From the NCBI GenBank assembly GCA_036250195.1, contig JAVHZZ010000003.1, positions 342,965,875 to 343,029,874 on the forward strand: DNA of 64,000 nucleotides, read 5' to 3'. Below, one piece after another: positions 46,608 to 57,498 of the stretch. The notes below the pieces were generated by a model that was not told the origin of the DNA, ran no database searches, and worked only from the letters and a program-made list of their open reading frames with translations. Within the stretch, counting starts at the first letter, position 1; every line of letters begins with the position of its first letter. Both the position numbers and the translations under genes were made by a program. The stretch comes from Mixophyes australis. Its lineage: Eukaryota; Chordata; Amphibia; Anura; Limnodynastidae.

Positions 46608-46834
46608 CATAGTTGCCTACTCTTCCGAAATATCCAGGAGACTCCCGTTAGTTAAGTGGGTGGGGGCGGGGCTAATTGCGTTATACTGACCCCACCCCCT
46701 GCTGTAATAGGGTGAAATTGGTATAGTTCAGCAGGGGACAGTGTCGAACGGCATGATTTGCATGGCTACACTCCCAGGATGCACAAGCGAGATCTCCTCT
46801 CCCAGATGGGAGATCTCCAAAGTTGGCAAGAATG
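46608..46834. mobile_element. hAT-type MITE, family C, copy 3
   Basis: The 227-bp element starts CATAGTTGCCTACTCTTCCG and ends CAAAGTTGGCAAGAATG. Flanking repeats ATTTTAAC (46600-46607) and GTTTTAAC (46835-46842) match at 7 of 8 positions. Internally GGGGGCGGGGC and a short palindrome GAGATCTCCTCTCCCAGATG with GGGAGATCTCC near the right end are visible. Confidence 0.85.
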
Positions 46835-47126
46835 GTTTTAACCCACAGGATTATGAAATGCAGAGTCTAAGCTATAGCCAGTTGGTTAACCCAAGGGTGC
46901 TACAAGCATTCCTTATATGCTGGGCTGCACGATTCCGTGTCCATCCTTCACTATTTTGGGAGCAACGTGGTAAAAGTGGAGGCATTATAAGGCAGCAAAC
47001 ACAGATGTGCCCCATAATAAAGGCTGTTTTATGTCATATGTGACGTAATTGCACTATAGGAAGGGGTGGCAGTGGACAGCAGTGGTGCACATGTGGTGAC
47101 AATAAAGAATCTCCTACATGGTCATA

Positions 47127-47444
47127 GGGCCTGATTCATTAAGGAGAAAAAAACATGAAAAAGGAGTAACTTTGCACCCAGAAAAAAACATGTTGCATTG
47201 GAGGGGGAGGTAAATTTATAATGTGGGGACAGATTTATAGTTGGGATAGGGCATGATCTAGATCAACTTTAACTGTCATTGTAAAGATAAAGCTATCAAG
47301 TATTTGTGTACTACTTGACAAAAACAGACATTTACCGAATTTGCAAAATAATAAACTAATTTGCACTCCTTGCTTTATAATATGGTTTGTCCAGGATCAA
47401 AGTTACTCCTGTTTTTGCCTTGCTCTCCTTAATTACTCAAGCCC
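47127..47444 (+). mobile_element. Harbinger-like MITE, family B, copy 4
   Basis: Starts GGGCCTGATTCATTAAGGAG and, from the other end, GGGCTTGAGTAATTAAGGAG. It is flanked by ATA on both sides (47124-47126 and 47445-47447). The interior carries AACATGTTGCATTGGAGGGG, TTTATAGTTGGGATAGGGCA and AATAATAAACTAATTTGCAC. This copy gives the clearest view of the family's termini and 3-bp duplication. Confidence 0.87.
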
Positions 47445-47447
47445 ATA

Positions 47448-48716
47448 GTCTTTAACAGGAATGGTGATGGTGGAAAGTGTATTTTATACCATTAAGTGCT
47501 ACAACATATTGTGTTTTATTTATTCCCATTTATATAGAACTGGAGACACATTCTGTATTTGAGACTCAAATCACCAACAACATTCTTATACAATCATTCT
47601 GATGGTGGACTTTTACGTTTAGTGCTGTTTTACATAGAGAAACAAGTGAACTTAAGGTATAAAACGGACATTCCATCCTTCAAGTTGGAATTTTCAGTTG
47701 ATACATATTTTTGTAACCTCTGAAATTGTCATTTTGCCATATATTGTTATGTAAATCAAACCATTAATCGCCTCTACCACATACCCTATAGAAACACTGA
47801 TTGCCTTCTTCAAAACTTGCATTTTACTGTTTTTTATGCAATTGCTACTTTCCTTTCCTTTCTCTTCTTGTCATTCAGTTTATTGGCATAGTGAAATCTA
47901 ATTTACAAGTACACATGTGTAGAATAGCCATTAAACAGTCAAAGTGCGGTAGACCATCGTGCGATTTTGGAAAGGCAGCAAGGAATAAAGGGTCAGCAAA
48001 GAGCTAAACTGCAATTAGCTTGTTCTACAAGTAGAAAATAGCTGCTGTCTGTCCTGTTCTACGCGTACATTTTTGAGAGCATCTTGAGACCGCTAATGTG
48101 TGCATCTCAAGTCTGTCACACACTGCAGTGAAGGATTAACATATGCATATAATTAATTAGCCAATCAGGAACATCACAATTGAACTAGAAGGAAGGTCTC
48201 ACTGGGTTAGGGAATAACTGCTGGGAACTTGTGTTAAAAGCTACTTGGCTACAGTGCTCTATCTCTGTTTGCAGATAATTTATTGAAGGTAACGAGGATT
48301 GGTTCTTGCCGTTTTTTTATATGATGCAGACATTAAAACTAAGATACCAATCTGCAGACAGGATAATAAATATCAGCCTAATGCACGGCTTTCTTCCAGG
48401 AAGTTAAAGAAAGTATTAAGTGCTCTCGACAACAAATTACAAAGCATTTTACTCTGAGATTTAGCTCACTGCTCCCCACCAATGACATGCAAGTTTAGCT
48501 TGTGATAAATACAAATATATACATATTTGCGCACCCCTGCAGTATAACCCATTAGCACTGCTCCAAGCATGGATAATGCTGTGATAATGTTGGTGACTGC
48601 TGATGTGAAAAATGTTCTTCCTATTGATGGGAGGAACTTTAAAGACAAATGAGTTCATTGCTAAATGCCAGTTAGGCACAAGAAACCGTTGCACTATGGT
48701 TTCATAGCGAGATTTA
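47448..48716. other. intergenic, repeat-poor
   Basis: No transposon is recognised. The 68-codon plus frame at 47801-48007 and minus frames at 48461-48775 show no domain; the latter run into the next MITE. Confidence 0.4.
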
Positions 48717-48972
48717 GGGGTATATTTACTAAACTGCGTGTTTGAAAAAGTGGAGATGTTGCTTATAGCAACCAATCACATTCTAGTTATCATTTATTTA
48801 GTATATTCTAGAAAATGATAGCTAGAATCTGATTGGTTGCTATAGGCAACATCTCAACTTTTCAAACCTACCGGAAAACTCTCAGCTTGATACATTTACC
48901 CCCTAGAATCTGATTGGTTGCTTTAGGAAACATCTCCAATTTTCAAACCCGCAGTTTAGTAAATATACCCCT
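48717..48972. mobile_element. palindromic MITE, family A, copy 6, with duplicated right arm
   Basis: The left arm (GGGGTATATTTACTAAACTG, AAGTGGAGATGTTGC) pairs with a first right arm ending TTGATACATTTACCCCCTAG near 48904. A second right arm follows at once (AATCTGATTGGTTGCTTTAG to AGTTTAGTAAATATACCCC, 48907-48972). The outermost ends match each other better than either matches the inner end, and TTA flanks both outer ends. This suggests one copy inserted into or recombined with another. Confidence 0.85.
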
Positions 48973-51378
48973 TAGTTTTGTAAAACAAGATCTTTAATTG
49001 AGCCTTTGTGGGTGGACATTGTGCATTTTGTGGGTGTTCCCATTTTGAAACACTAAACTTAAAAACACTATATGCAAAAAGTCCTGTTTACGACATGTTG
49101 TGCAAGGTGATGGAGGTTGGGCAGTGGTCATTACTTACAATGGAATGCCTTATGTACCAACCAGGAAGACTTTATACAGCTTAATAAATAACCTATAGGG
49201 TCTATTTGCCATGGTAGCAGAATTATGTTTAGGATGATTTAGAGTCTGTTGGCTGGTAAAGCAAATCAACAAAATCAATTAAATGCTGTTCTCTTATTTT
49301 TGGATTGTTAATTTTATTAATTTTCCAATATTGTTTATTTATTGAACTAATTAATATTTACAGAAATGTTTTATAATGTAATAATATACAGGTTCTGATA
49401 TCTGCAAACATTTTATATTGGGTAGGAGGACTGATTAATATAGGATATCTAAATTGTCTGATACTATAATCCCTTCTGTATTGAAAACATGTACTGTAGG
49501 TCTTTACTTTTCTGCATATTCACAATAATAAATTAGTTTACATTATGTTTTATGCCTTGATGACCAAAACAGTTTTACTTTGTTTTTTCTTTAAATGTAG
49601 AATGTTTTTGTCCCCAAAACATAGAGGGAATAGCAAAATTAGGAAAATTACACCTTTTCTCAGGGCACTTAGTGAAACCCCATCCAGGGTGGCCAAATGG
49701 ATTTTTGGGCAGCGGTACAGCAAGTTCTTGGGGCCCCTACCAATACACAGACAGGCCCAGGCCCTTGTATTTTTGTACCTCCCCCCGTCTCAGTGTCACT
49801 GACCCTATCAAATACCCTAGACAGTATAACATTATCAATTATGTGTACTCTACAGCCAATGTGGTCCCAGGCTTTATTTTTGGGCTCCCCTGCTTGCAAA
49901 TATAAAAAATATTCTACTGGGAGCCAACTGTTTTTGATTCCCAGAGAACCTATAACCTATATCCCAGGGTTAGTTTGAGTTTTTAAGATATAGTGATATA
50001 GTGATATCTATATCTATGCCTCTATTGGCAAATTGGCCATAGACACACCTGTATTGCTCCAGAATATTTAGCAGAACTAAGAATGATTCAGACAAAACCA
50101 ATGTAATCAGGGGTGTAGATGATCACCATTTGTATTTGTGTGTAGTACCGGGACAAGGAGTAAGTAACAAGATCCATTCCAAATTTTGCCATTCCAGATG
50201 TGGGTCGCGAAACTGGACAGGATAAGCCATACAGCACTAGTCAAGTGGATGGGGGTCTGTTAGTGGAGTCTGCAGATTACCGCACCAACTGTCCAGCAGA
50301 CACAGCAGTCATTTCCCTACTGTTTTATGGCATAGCGGATCAGATTGTTCTTAGGCAACAAGCTTTGCGGCTACCCATGCGGTAATGACAGACCATCTGC
50401 CAATTACCACCGCTGATATTTTTGCACATGTGGCTGCTTTTGTATCAGGAAGCATTATAACTATAGGGGAAAAACCTTTGCCCTGAAACTCATACAATTC
50501 TTTGAATTGCTTTGTGCACAACAACTTGCATTCTAAGAGTAGTCGTCCATTAATAGCCATCGATCAGTCATTCAGTTTTATAATACACTAAATCCCCGTG
50601 TGCATTGTATTGTAGCACCTCATGTTCCATCTGCAGTCAAAGCCACGAGCAAAGTAAAACGTGTATAATTATGAGTTTATTTTATAGAAACCTTACTTCT
50701 GAATTGTACAATAAGAGACAACGTTATTTCAATAGGGTTCTGATTCTGTTTTCACTTCTCATGTTATTTCTTTATCTGTGTGACATAGATTGTGCATCAG
50801 TGATAAAATGCTCCTATATCTATCGATTCAATCAGGCAGAAGGTTGTTTAGGAACTTTGAGGTTCTCTGTGCTGTGAAGGTAACATGGAAAAGATAGAAG
50901 ACATTCTATTTCGCTAGGTTTTTTATTGCAGAAGTCAGTGGTCTGTACAATGATGATGCTTTGCCCTGCAGTCAATACTTAATCTACAGGCTAGACTAAT
51001 TTCCATTCAAGCACAAAAGCTTTGTGTAATATGCCAGACTGTCTGCCTGTGCACTGCTGTTTTCCTTAACCATGTCCAGAAGTGCTATTTAGTGCCAAAG
51101 GGTCTAGCCTCGGGCAATGAAAGAAATGGCTCCATTTTAACATATTATTATATTTTTTATGTGAAATGACTCGAAGAGCATTTCATTTGTGAAATTTGTC
51201 ATTATCAGAGATTGATTTGCAATGAAACTACAACATTCATTTATTTTTATTGCTTAAAGGGAAATTATTTAGAAAAATTGCTTAAAAAATAAGTCATGTG
51301 ATTAATAGGCTAAACACGGCTCTTCACCTGATTGGGGGCTAGTCTCAGCCATGACAACACTAACAGACTCACGTCTAG
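48973..51378. other. intergenic, no gene seen
   Basis: About 2.4 kb without a recognised transposon. Overlapping frames at 49545-49978 on both strands lie in a more GC-rich patch and have no domain, although the patch could be an unrecognised repeat. A short GATATAGTGATATAGTGATA run is near 49988. The 90-codon frame at 50605-50877 has no family resemblance. Confidence 0.4.
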
Positions 51379-51588
51379 AGGTAAATGTATCAAGCTGCAG
51401 GTTTCCAGTGGGTTTGAAAACCAGTGAGTTTGAAAAGTGGAGATGTTGCCTATAGCAACCATTTAGATTCTAGTTATGGTTTATTTAGTACATTCTACAA
51501 AATGACAGCTAGAATCTGATTGGTTGATATAGGCAACATCTCCACTTTTCATACCTGCCGGAAACTTGCAGCTTGATACATTTACCCG
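51379..51588. mobile_element. palindromic Harbinger-like MITE, family A, copy 7
   Basis: The ends GAGGTAAATGTATCAAGCTG and CAGCTTGATACATTTACCCG enclose the standard arms (AAAGTGGAGATGTTGCCTAT mirrored by ATAGGCAACATCTCCACTTT). A short CCAGTGGGTTTGAAAA / CCAGTGAGTTTGAAAA direct repeat lies in the left arm, and the arm GCAGGTTTCC has a mirror GGAAACTTGC. CTA flanks both ends. Confidence 0.87.
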
Positions 51589-52023
51589 CTAATCTGGTCT
51601 TGCAACCGTAATACAGAGGAGGTCCTGTAGAGTCGGACTTAATTCCAACTCGTAAGCATAAAAAGTGCTTTTACATAACTGCACGTGCGAAGTAGAAAAA
51701 CACAACTCTTGGTCTGCTCTCAGACTGATATATACTTCCCATTGCGCCTATCAATGCTTAGAGACATGGAATGTAGAAGGTAGTAGGGGCAGGCATAGGC
51801 TCTTTATGTACTATGCTGAAGGGGAAGTAGCTGCAGATACGCCTCTAGGAGGCATATCTGCTGCAACTGCTTACCCCTTGGTGTAAGGTCCGTGCTGTCG
51901 CTGCTGATACGCATGTTTCATACTGTTCCAAGTCATAAATATCATAAGATGTGTGTCTCGGGATACTAAGTAAAGCAAGGGACAGTTTAAGATGGTTGGC
52001 AGTTATACCTACCAACCAGGCAG
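51589..52023. other. intergenic, no feature seen
   Basis: A patch with AGATACGCCTCTAGGAGGCA and its partial inverse near 51836-51862, otherwise unique sequence. No gene is recognised. Confidence 0.4.
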
Positions 52024-52360
52024 GGATCATCATCATCTATATATTTATATAGCGCCACTAATTCCGCAGCGCTATACAGAGAACTCACTCACATCAGTCA
52101 CTGCCCCATTGGAGCTTACAATCTAAATACCCTAACATACACACACAGACCGAGAGATACTAAGGGCAATTTAATAGCAGTTAATTAACCTACCAGTATG
52201 TTTTTGGAGTGTGGGAGGAAACCGGAGCACCCGGAGGAAACCCACGCAAACACAGGGAGAACAATCAAACTCCACACAGATAAGGCCATGGTCGGGAATC
52301 AAACTCATGACCCCAGTGCTGTGAGGCAGAAGTGCTAACCACTGAGCCACCGTGCTGCCC
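52024..52360 (-). mobile_element. tRNA-derived SINE, copy 5 (minus orientation), near full length
   Basis: In minus orientation it starts GGGCAGCACGGTGGCTCAGT (tRNA-like head with A box), then GGGTCATGAGTTTGATTCCC (B-box-like). The conserved core GGGTTTCCTCCGGGTGCTCC follows. The body ends CAGCGCTGCGGAATTAGTGG, then CGCTATATAAATATA and a (GAT)n tail at 52024. It is the most complete of the five copies and serves as the reference for the others. Confidence 0.92.
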
Positions 52361-53380
52361 ACTGCCTGGTATACAGTATATACAGTAGTTACAATAATTC
52401 CATTACTACAGCTCATTTGATGCAGTCATAGTTAAACTGCTAGCCTTTCTTAGGGCTTTTTAGCTGTAATTGAATGACATCAAAAGTTCCTTCTTCCAAT
52501 CACTACATTAAATATAGTTTGTACAAACGATGGTGAATTGGGATGTATTTTCCGTTGTAAACTGTCTCTAACTTTTCAATGAATCTTGGTAATATTCCAC
52601 TGGCCTCTATAAACATCTGGTAATCATATTTATGACAGATTTTTGGAAGACTCGAGTCAGACATAACATGCATCATATTTTTAGATATAATCTGTGCTTA
52701 CTGTATATTTTGAACCATATCATTCAAAAATACACACTGGATACATTTTATTCTTGCTAGTATTCAGAGTGTTTTAATATTTATTTCTATACAAAATAAC
52801 CAGGGATCTAATTTTTTTACTTTGCCTGGTGAATTTGATTTGTAAACAACTCCTTCTATTAGCACTTGTTTTTATGTATGTTTTATATATGTGTATATAG
52901 AGATCGAAATATGTAGTGTTCTAATATTCACAGAAGTGTGCTGTTTCTAAATCACAAATCTCAGTACGGATAACCTCTACAAGCGCTGGGTGCCCTCTGC
53001 AAGTCATAAATGATTCATGTTGGGGAAAGGGTCAGCTATGGTTGGAAATGTTTCTATGTACAGATTTACAGTATATTTATGTAGTCATGTAATAGTACAT
53101 ATACCCATAATAAATAATTAACCACCCTTACGATGTAACAAGAAACGTCCTTTCTATTATATTATTTAATAACTGCAGACTAAGACTTTGTATACAGTAG
53201 AGCTTTGTGGCAATAAGTGACACAGTTAGGGATTAGCACGCCTAAGGTCCTCCAAAAAAAAGAGATTAAATATATTAAAATTTGGATTACGGTGCAGGTA
53301 GCAGGATAAAATGGGTACTGGGTAAAACAGAGGAGTTAAACAATAACAGGTGATGTTTTTCTAACGAACCAGCATAGTGA
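52361..53380. other. intergenic, no feature seen
   Basis: AT-rich unique sequence with no recognised gene or repeat. Confidence 0.45.
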
Positions 53381-53388
53381 ACTAACTG

Positions 53389-53657
53389 CATACTTGCCAA
53401 CTCTCCCAGAATGTCCGGGAGACTCCCGCATTTTGTGAGAGTCTCCCGGACTCCCGGGTGAGTGTGGCAATCTCCCGAATTCTGCCCACTTCACTAGGAA
53501 GTGCCCACTTCCTAGTGAAGTGGGCAGAATTAGCTCCCAAACACCGCAATTGCCGGGGAATCGCTGCATTATGCCCCACATTTTGGAGCCCGCCCCCGCC
53601 ACGCCCACCTCCCATGACAGGCTCCCGGAAACCAACTATTCAAAGTTGGTAAGTATG
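53389..53657. mobile_element. hAT-type MITE, family C, copy 4, perfect 8-bp TSD
   Basis: The 269-bp element starts CATACTTGCCAACTCTCCCA and ends AGTTGGTAAGTATG. It is flanked by perfect ACTAACTG at 53381-53388 and 53658-53665. An internal hairpin is formed by CTGCCCACTTCACTAGGAAG and CTTCCTAGTGAAGTGGGCAG. Open frames of up to 99 codons overlap it because stops are rare in its GC-rich body; they are not genes. Confidence 0.92.
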
Positions 53658-53665
53658 ACTAACTG

Positions 53666-53974
53666 TCAGGTATAGAGGAGAGTGCTATATTGCTTGAGTG
53701 TATGCTGGTATAAAAGTTGTATCATATCAAAAGTTGTATAATATCCCTTTGGAACACAGTTCCTGTTACCTAAACTAAGTCAACAAATAATAAAGCAAGT
53801 GATATCCTTAAATCATTCAGTTAAATCAATTCTATTTTGTTTATTGAAAACCTGTTAACAATCCAGAGTTCCGTAGTGTGTGTTGGTGTTTTCCAACAGG
53901 AAATAGCAATTGTTCCGAAAAAAGGGAAAAGAAGCTTATAGCAAGTTCAGGCCTGTGGGTCAGGGACTCCACCG
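53666..53974. other. intergenic, no feature seen
   Basis: No repeat or gene is recognised. The minus frame at 53841-54125 spans the hairpin that follows and has no domain. Confidence 0.4.
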
Positions 53975-54039
53975 AATGGTAATTGTTCAGGAATTCCGTC
54001 GTCCATCCAGATGAGTAAAATTCCTGAACAATTACCATT
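53975..54039. other. perfect 21-bp inverted repeat, 23-base loop
   Basis: AATGGTAATTGTTCAGGAAT(T) at 53975-53995 is exactly mirrored at 54019-54039. The stem length and loop are compatible with a small-RNA hairpin or with the core of a short palindromic transposon. I see no terminal sequences or target duplication outside the stem, and no other copy in the window. Confidence 0.75.
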
Positions 54040-55099
54040 TGAGAACACAACATTCTCAGCTTCAGGAAACTGTGGTTTCCCTCCGAGAACCACCACTGTT
54101 TGCTACACATGGGGTGGGGGGACATATTTAATTAGAAGAAAACTCCATTAAAGTTGCTATGTCCTTTAAGGACATAGTTTTAGTGATATAGTGGGACCAA
54201 TGCGGTATATATACATTTAAATAAGTAAATTAAAATAGTGTACACCATGCCCTCTCCTCCACAATTACCAAAAACTAGCTTGCCATGCAAGATGGTAAAG
54301 TAGATTAATGGCAACAATAGGGGGAATAACGGACAGAGACCCATGTGAGTTACAGCAGCAAGACCAGAGTTTTGGCTGCAACGTATCTTTAATGTACGTT
54401 ATCAATGGCTATCGCAACTTAGGAAACGTTAATGTTATGTCTGGCCTTGGAAGCTTATGTAGCAAAAGAGGAAAAACAGATCTGTTGTGGAAAAACAATT
54501 AAAAATAAAATAAACCAGACTCAGACTAATGTATAGCTCTCCATCCAAACAGCCATAGACAGGACCTATTTTATGATAGCAGAGTTTGCTTGTGAATGAA
54601 AGACGGCACAAACACTTCTCTTTTTATTAAATAACTTTCCCTTGATAATCCGAGAAACAACAGTGTTTTTTTATTGTAAAAATAAAAAAGTAATAAGTAA
54701 TATATTAACCCCCATGCTGCCAAATATATTGTCTATGCGCCATTAATAACACGGTATATGTTTAAGACCGCAAGACAAAGCTGTTATTGTGGCGTGACTG
54801 GGAAAGCCTACCACCCGGAGCTGTTCCTCGCCTTAGTTTGCTTTTTTATATTCAATTTACGGAGGCTAGAAAAAAAAGAATTGTTGACTGTGCTGCAATT
54901 TACTTGCCCTGTTTTAATGTTCTACCATTTCCTTTATACGTTGATGTTGCTATGTAAAAGAAAGTATATAGAACACATCAAACAATGCTGTCTTTGTGTG
55001 TAGCTCAATTAAATGTATAACAGGTGAACATTTAGCGCTACAATTTGCTTTTCTCTTTGTGTGTGTAGTTATGTAGACATTTTCTATTCAACTATTTTT

Positions 55100-55101
<2 letters not shown>
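54040..55101. other. intergenic, repeat-poor
   Basis: Unique AT-rich sequence. The 81-codon frame at 54758-55003 contains a hydrophobic stretch but no recognisable family. Confidence 0.4.

Positions 55102-55164
<63 letters not shown>
55102..55164. repeat. (TA)n microsatellite, insertion site of Tc1 element
   Basis: About 30 TA units with one CATA interruption at 55140-55142, ending exactly at the TA that flanks the transposon. Confidence 0.95.
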
Positions 55165-56814
55165 CAGTCAAGTCCATAAATATTGGGACATCGACACAAT
55201 TCTCATATTTTGGGCTCTATACACCACCACAATAGATTTGAAATAAAACTAACAAGATGTGCTTTAACTGCAGACTTTCAACTTTAATTTGAGGGAATTT
55301 ACATCCAAATCAGGTGACCAGTGTAGGAATTACAACGGTTTCTATATGTGCCTCCCACTTTTTAAGGGATCAAAAGCAATGGGACAAACTAAACAATCCT
55401 ACATCAAACTTTCACTTTTTAATACTTTGTTGCAAATCCTTTGCAGTCAATTACAGCCTGAAGTCTGGAAGGCATAGACATCCCCAGATGCTGGGTTTCA
55501 TCCCTGGTGATGCTCTGCCAGGCCTCTACTGCAAATGTCTTCAGTTCCTGCTTGTTCTTGGGGCATTTTCCCTTCAGTTTTGTCTTCATCAAGTGAAATG
55601 CATGCTCAATCGGATTCAGGACAGGTGATTGATTTGGCCATTGCATAACATTCCACTTTTTAGCCTTAAAAAACTCTTTGGTTCCTTTTGCAGTATGATT
55701 CGGGTCATTGTCCATCTGCATTGTGAAGCGCCGTCCAATGAGTTCTAAAGCATTTGACTGAATATGAGCAGATAATATTGCCGGAAACACTTCAGAATTC
55801 ATCCTGCTGCTTTTGTCATCAGTCACATCATCAATAAATACAAGGGAACCAGTTCCATTGGCAGCCATACATGCCCATGCCATGACACTACCACCACCAT
55901 GCTTCACTGATGAGATTGTATGTTTTGGATCATGAGCAGTTCCTTTCCTTCTCCATACTCTCTCTTCCCATCACTCTGGTACAAGTTGATCTTTGTCTCA
56001 TCTGTCCATAGGATGTTGTTCCAGAACTGTAATGGCTTTTTTAGATGTTGTTTGCCAAACTCTAATCTGGTCTTCCTGTTTTTGTGGCTCACCAATGGTT
56101 TACATCTTATGGTGAACCCTCTATATTCACTCTTGTGAAGTCTTCTCTTGATTGATGACTTTGACACATATACACCTACCTCCTGGAGAGTGTTCTTGAT
56201 TTGGCCAACTGTTGTGAAGGGGTTTTTCTTCACCAGGGAAGAAATTCTTCTGTCATCCACCACAGTTGTTTTACGTGGTCATCCGGGTCTTTTGGTTTTG
56301 CTGAGCTCTCCGGTGCGTTCTTTCTTTTTAAGAATGTTCCAAACAGTTGATTTGGCCACACCTAATGTTTTTGCTATCTCTCTGATGGGTTTGTTTTGAT
56401 TTTTCAGCCCAATGATGGCTTGCTTCACTGATAGTGACAGCTCTTTGGATCTCATATTGAGAGTCGACAGCAACAGATTCCAAATGCACATGTCACACCT
56501 AGAATCAACTCCAGACCTTTTACCTGCTTAATTGATGATGAATTAATGAGGGAATAGCCCACACATGTCCATGAAATAGCTTTTGAGTCGATTGTCCCAT
56601 TACTTTTGGTCCCTTAAAAAGTAGGAGGCACATATAGAAACCGTTGTAATGCCTGTACCGTTCACCTGATTTGGATGTAAATTCCCTAAAATTAAAGCTG
56701 AAAGTCTGCAGTTAAAGCGCATCTTGTTAGTTTCATTTCAAATCCATTGTGGTGGTGTATAGAGCCCAAAATATGAGAATTGTGTCGATGTCCCAATATT
56801 TATGGACCTGACTG
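55165..56814 (-). mobile_element. full-length Tc1-like transposon with 222-bp TIRs
   Basis: The 1650-bp element starts CAGTCAAGTCCATAAATATT and, from the other end, CAGTCAGGTCCATAAATATT. Terminal inverted repeats span 55165-55386 and 56593-56814, equal in length and differing at only a modest number of positions. The TA dinucleotide lies at both flanks (55163-55164 and 56815-56816), as Tc1/mariner insertion requires. A single transposase gene on the minus strand occupies the centre. Long inverted repeats recall the IR/DR architecture of vertebrate Tc1 elements. The few differences between the arms suggest a fairly young insertion. Confidence 0.96.
55419..56455 (-). pseudogene. Tc1-like transposase (DD34E), two inactivating lesions
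   Basis: Cut-and-paste transposase. The likely start is the Met of MRSKELSLSV at 56455, a standard Tc1 beginning; the open frame extends 12 codons further upstream. An N-terminal paired-type helix-turn-helix (IREIAKTLGVAKSTVWNI) is followed by a second DNA-binding part (SLVKKNPFTTVGQI, SSIKRRLHK). The catalytic triad is visible: Asp in WTDETK, first Asp in DNDPNHTA, and Glu in NPIEHAFHLMK, with 34 residues between the last two. An in-frame TGA at 56281-56279 sits where Arg (CGA) is expected, and a one-base loss near 55965-55975 shifts the frame after YQSDGKRE. Allowing for that base, the gene is 346 codons with stop, normal for the family. It is otherwise intact to the stop at 55419. Confidence 0.93.
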
Positions 56815-57014
56815 TATATATCATTATTAATAGTCAATGAGTTTTTGTACAGCAGTTTTATATAGGAGAATACAGAACACACAGTAGGAAAAAGCATATA
56901 TAATATATTCCCATGAATTTAAGGAAAATCAGCAAAAATATCCCCCCCACACACCCTAAATCTGGAACTTAAAGCTCTTAATTCCTACAAATTGTTAATA
57001 TAGCACATTGTGCA

Positions 57015-57171
57015 CAGAGGCGGGACTAGTGAGCTGTGGGCCCCGGTGCAGGGAGGCGGAGAGGAGGGAATTGGTGCCCCTGACCTTCTGCATCTGCAAT
57101 GCAGCGGGCCCCATTATCTCCATGGGCCCCGGTCCTTGCCACCTGCTGCACCAATGGTAGTTCCGCCACTG
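57015..57171. mobile_element. hAT-type MITE, 157 bp
   Basis: Starts CAGAGGCGGGACTAG and ends with the complement of CAGTGGCGGAACTACC, a hAT-like inverted terminus. The interior carries GGGCCCCGGTGCAGGGAGG and CATGGGCCCCGGTCC. The flanks (ATTGTGCA and ATGCAGGG) do not give a clear 8-bp repeat. It lies 17 bp before a family E element. Confidence 0.65.
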
Positions 57172-57188
57172 ATGCAGGGCCTCTATCT

Positions 57189-57493
57189 CAGGGGTAAACG
57201 CAGTATTTGTAGAGGGGGGTTTCCACACTATGGCACCAGTGGGCGTGACCAGCATGCATGGGGGCGTGGCTATAATATTAGACAGTGCTAGGCTGCTCTC
57301 CAACTCTTACTTTCACTATAATATACATGAACAATGCTGTATGCACTACTGTTAGGTGCACGCAGTTCTCCCTTTTTAAGCAGAGCCGTGTGAAGCGGGG
57401 GCAGGTTCCAGCCACCTCAATTATACAGTGCCCCAGACTTTGAGGGGGGGTTTCCAGGCACTAGAAACCCCCTCCCCCCTCAGTTTGCCTATG
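57189..57493. mobile_element. MITE with 5-bp TSD, family E, copy 2
   Basis: The 305-bp element starts CAGGGGTAAACGCAG and ends with the complement of CATAGGCAAACTGAGG. It is flanked by perfect TATCT repeats (57184-57188 and 57494-57498). It is similar throughout to 45030-45329, with differences mainly at CpG sites and in the G/C runs. The 93- and 102-codon frames crossing it and its neighbour are artefacts. Confidence 0.85.
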
Positions 57494-57498
57494 TATCT

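Noticed and set aside
49545..49978. Cluster of overlapping open frames of 76-93 codons
   Set aside because: Three registers and both strands are open in one GC-richer patch, with no domain; probably an unrecognised repeat or chance.
52330..52360. Possible tRNA gene (A- and B-box-like motifs)
   Set aside because: It is the tRNA-derived head of a SINE; no complete cloverleaf can be drawn and other copies share the same degenerate head.
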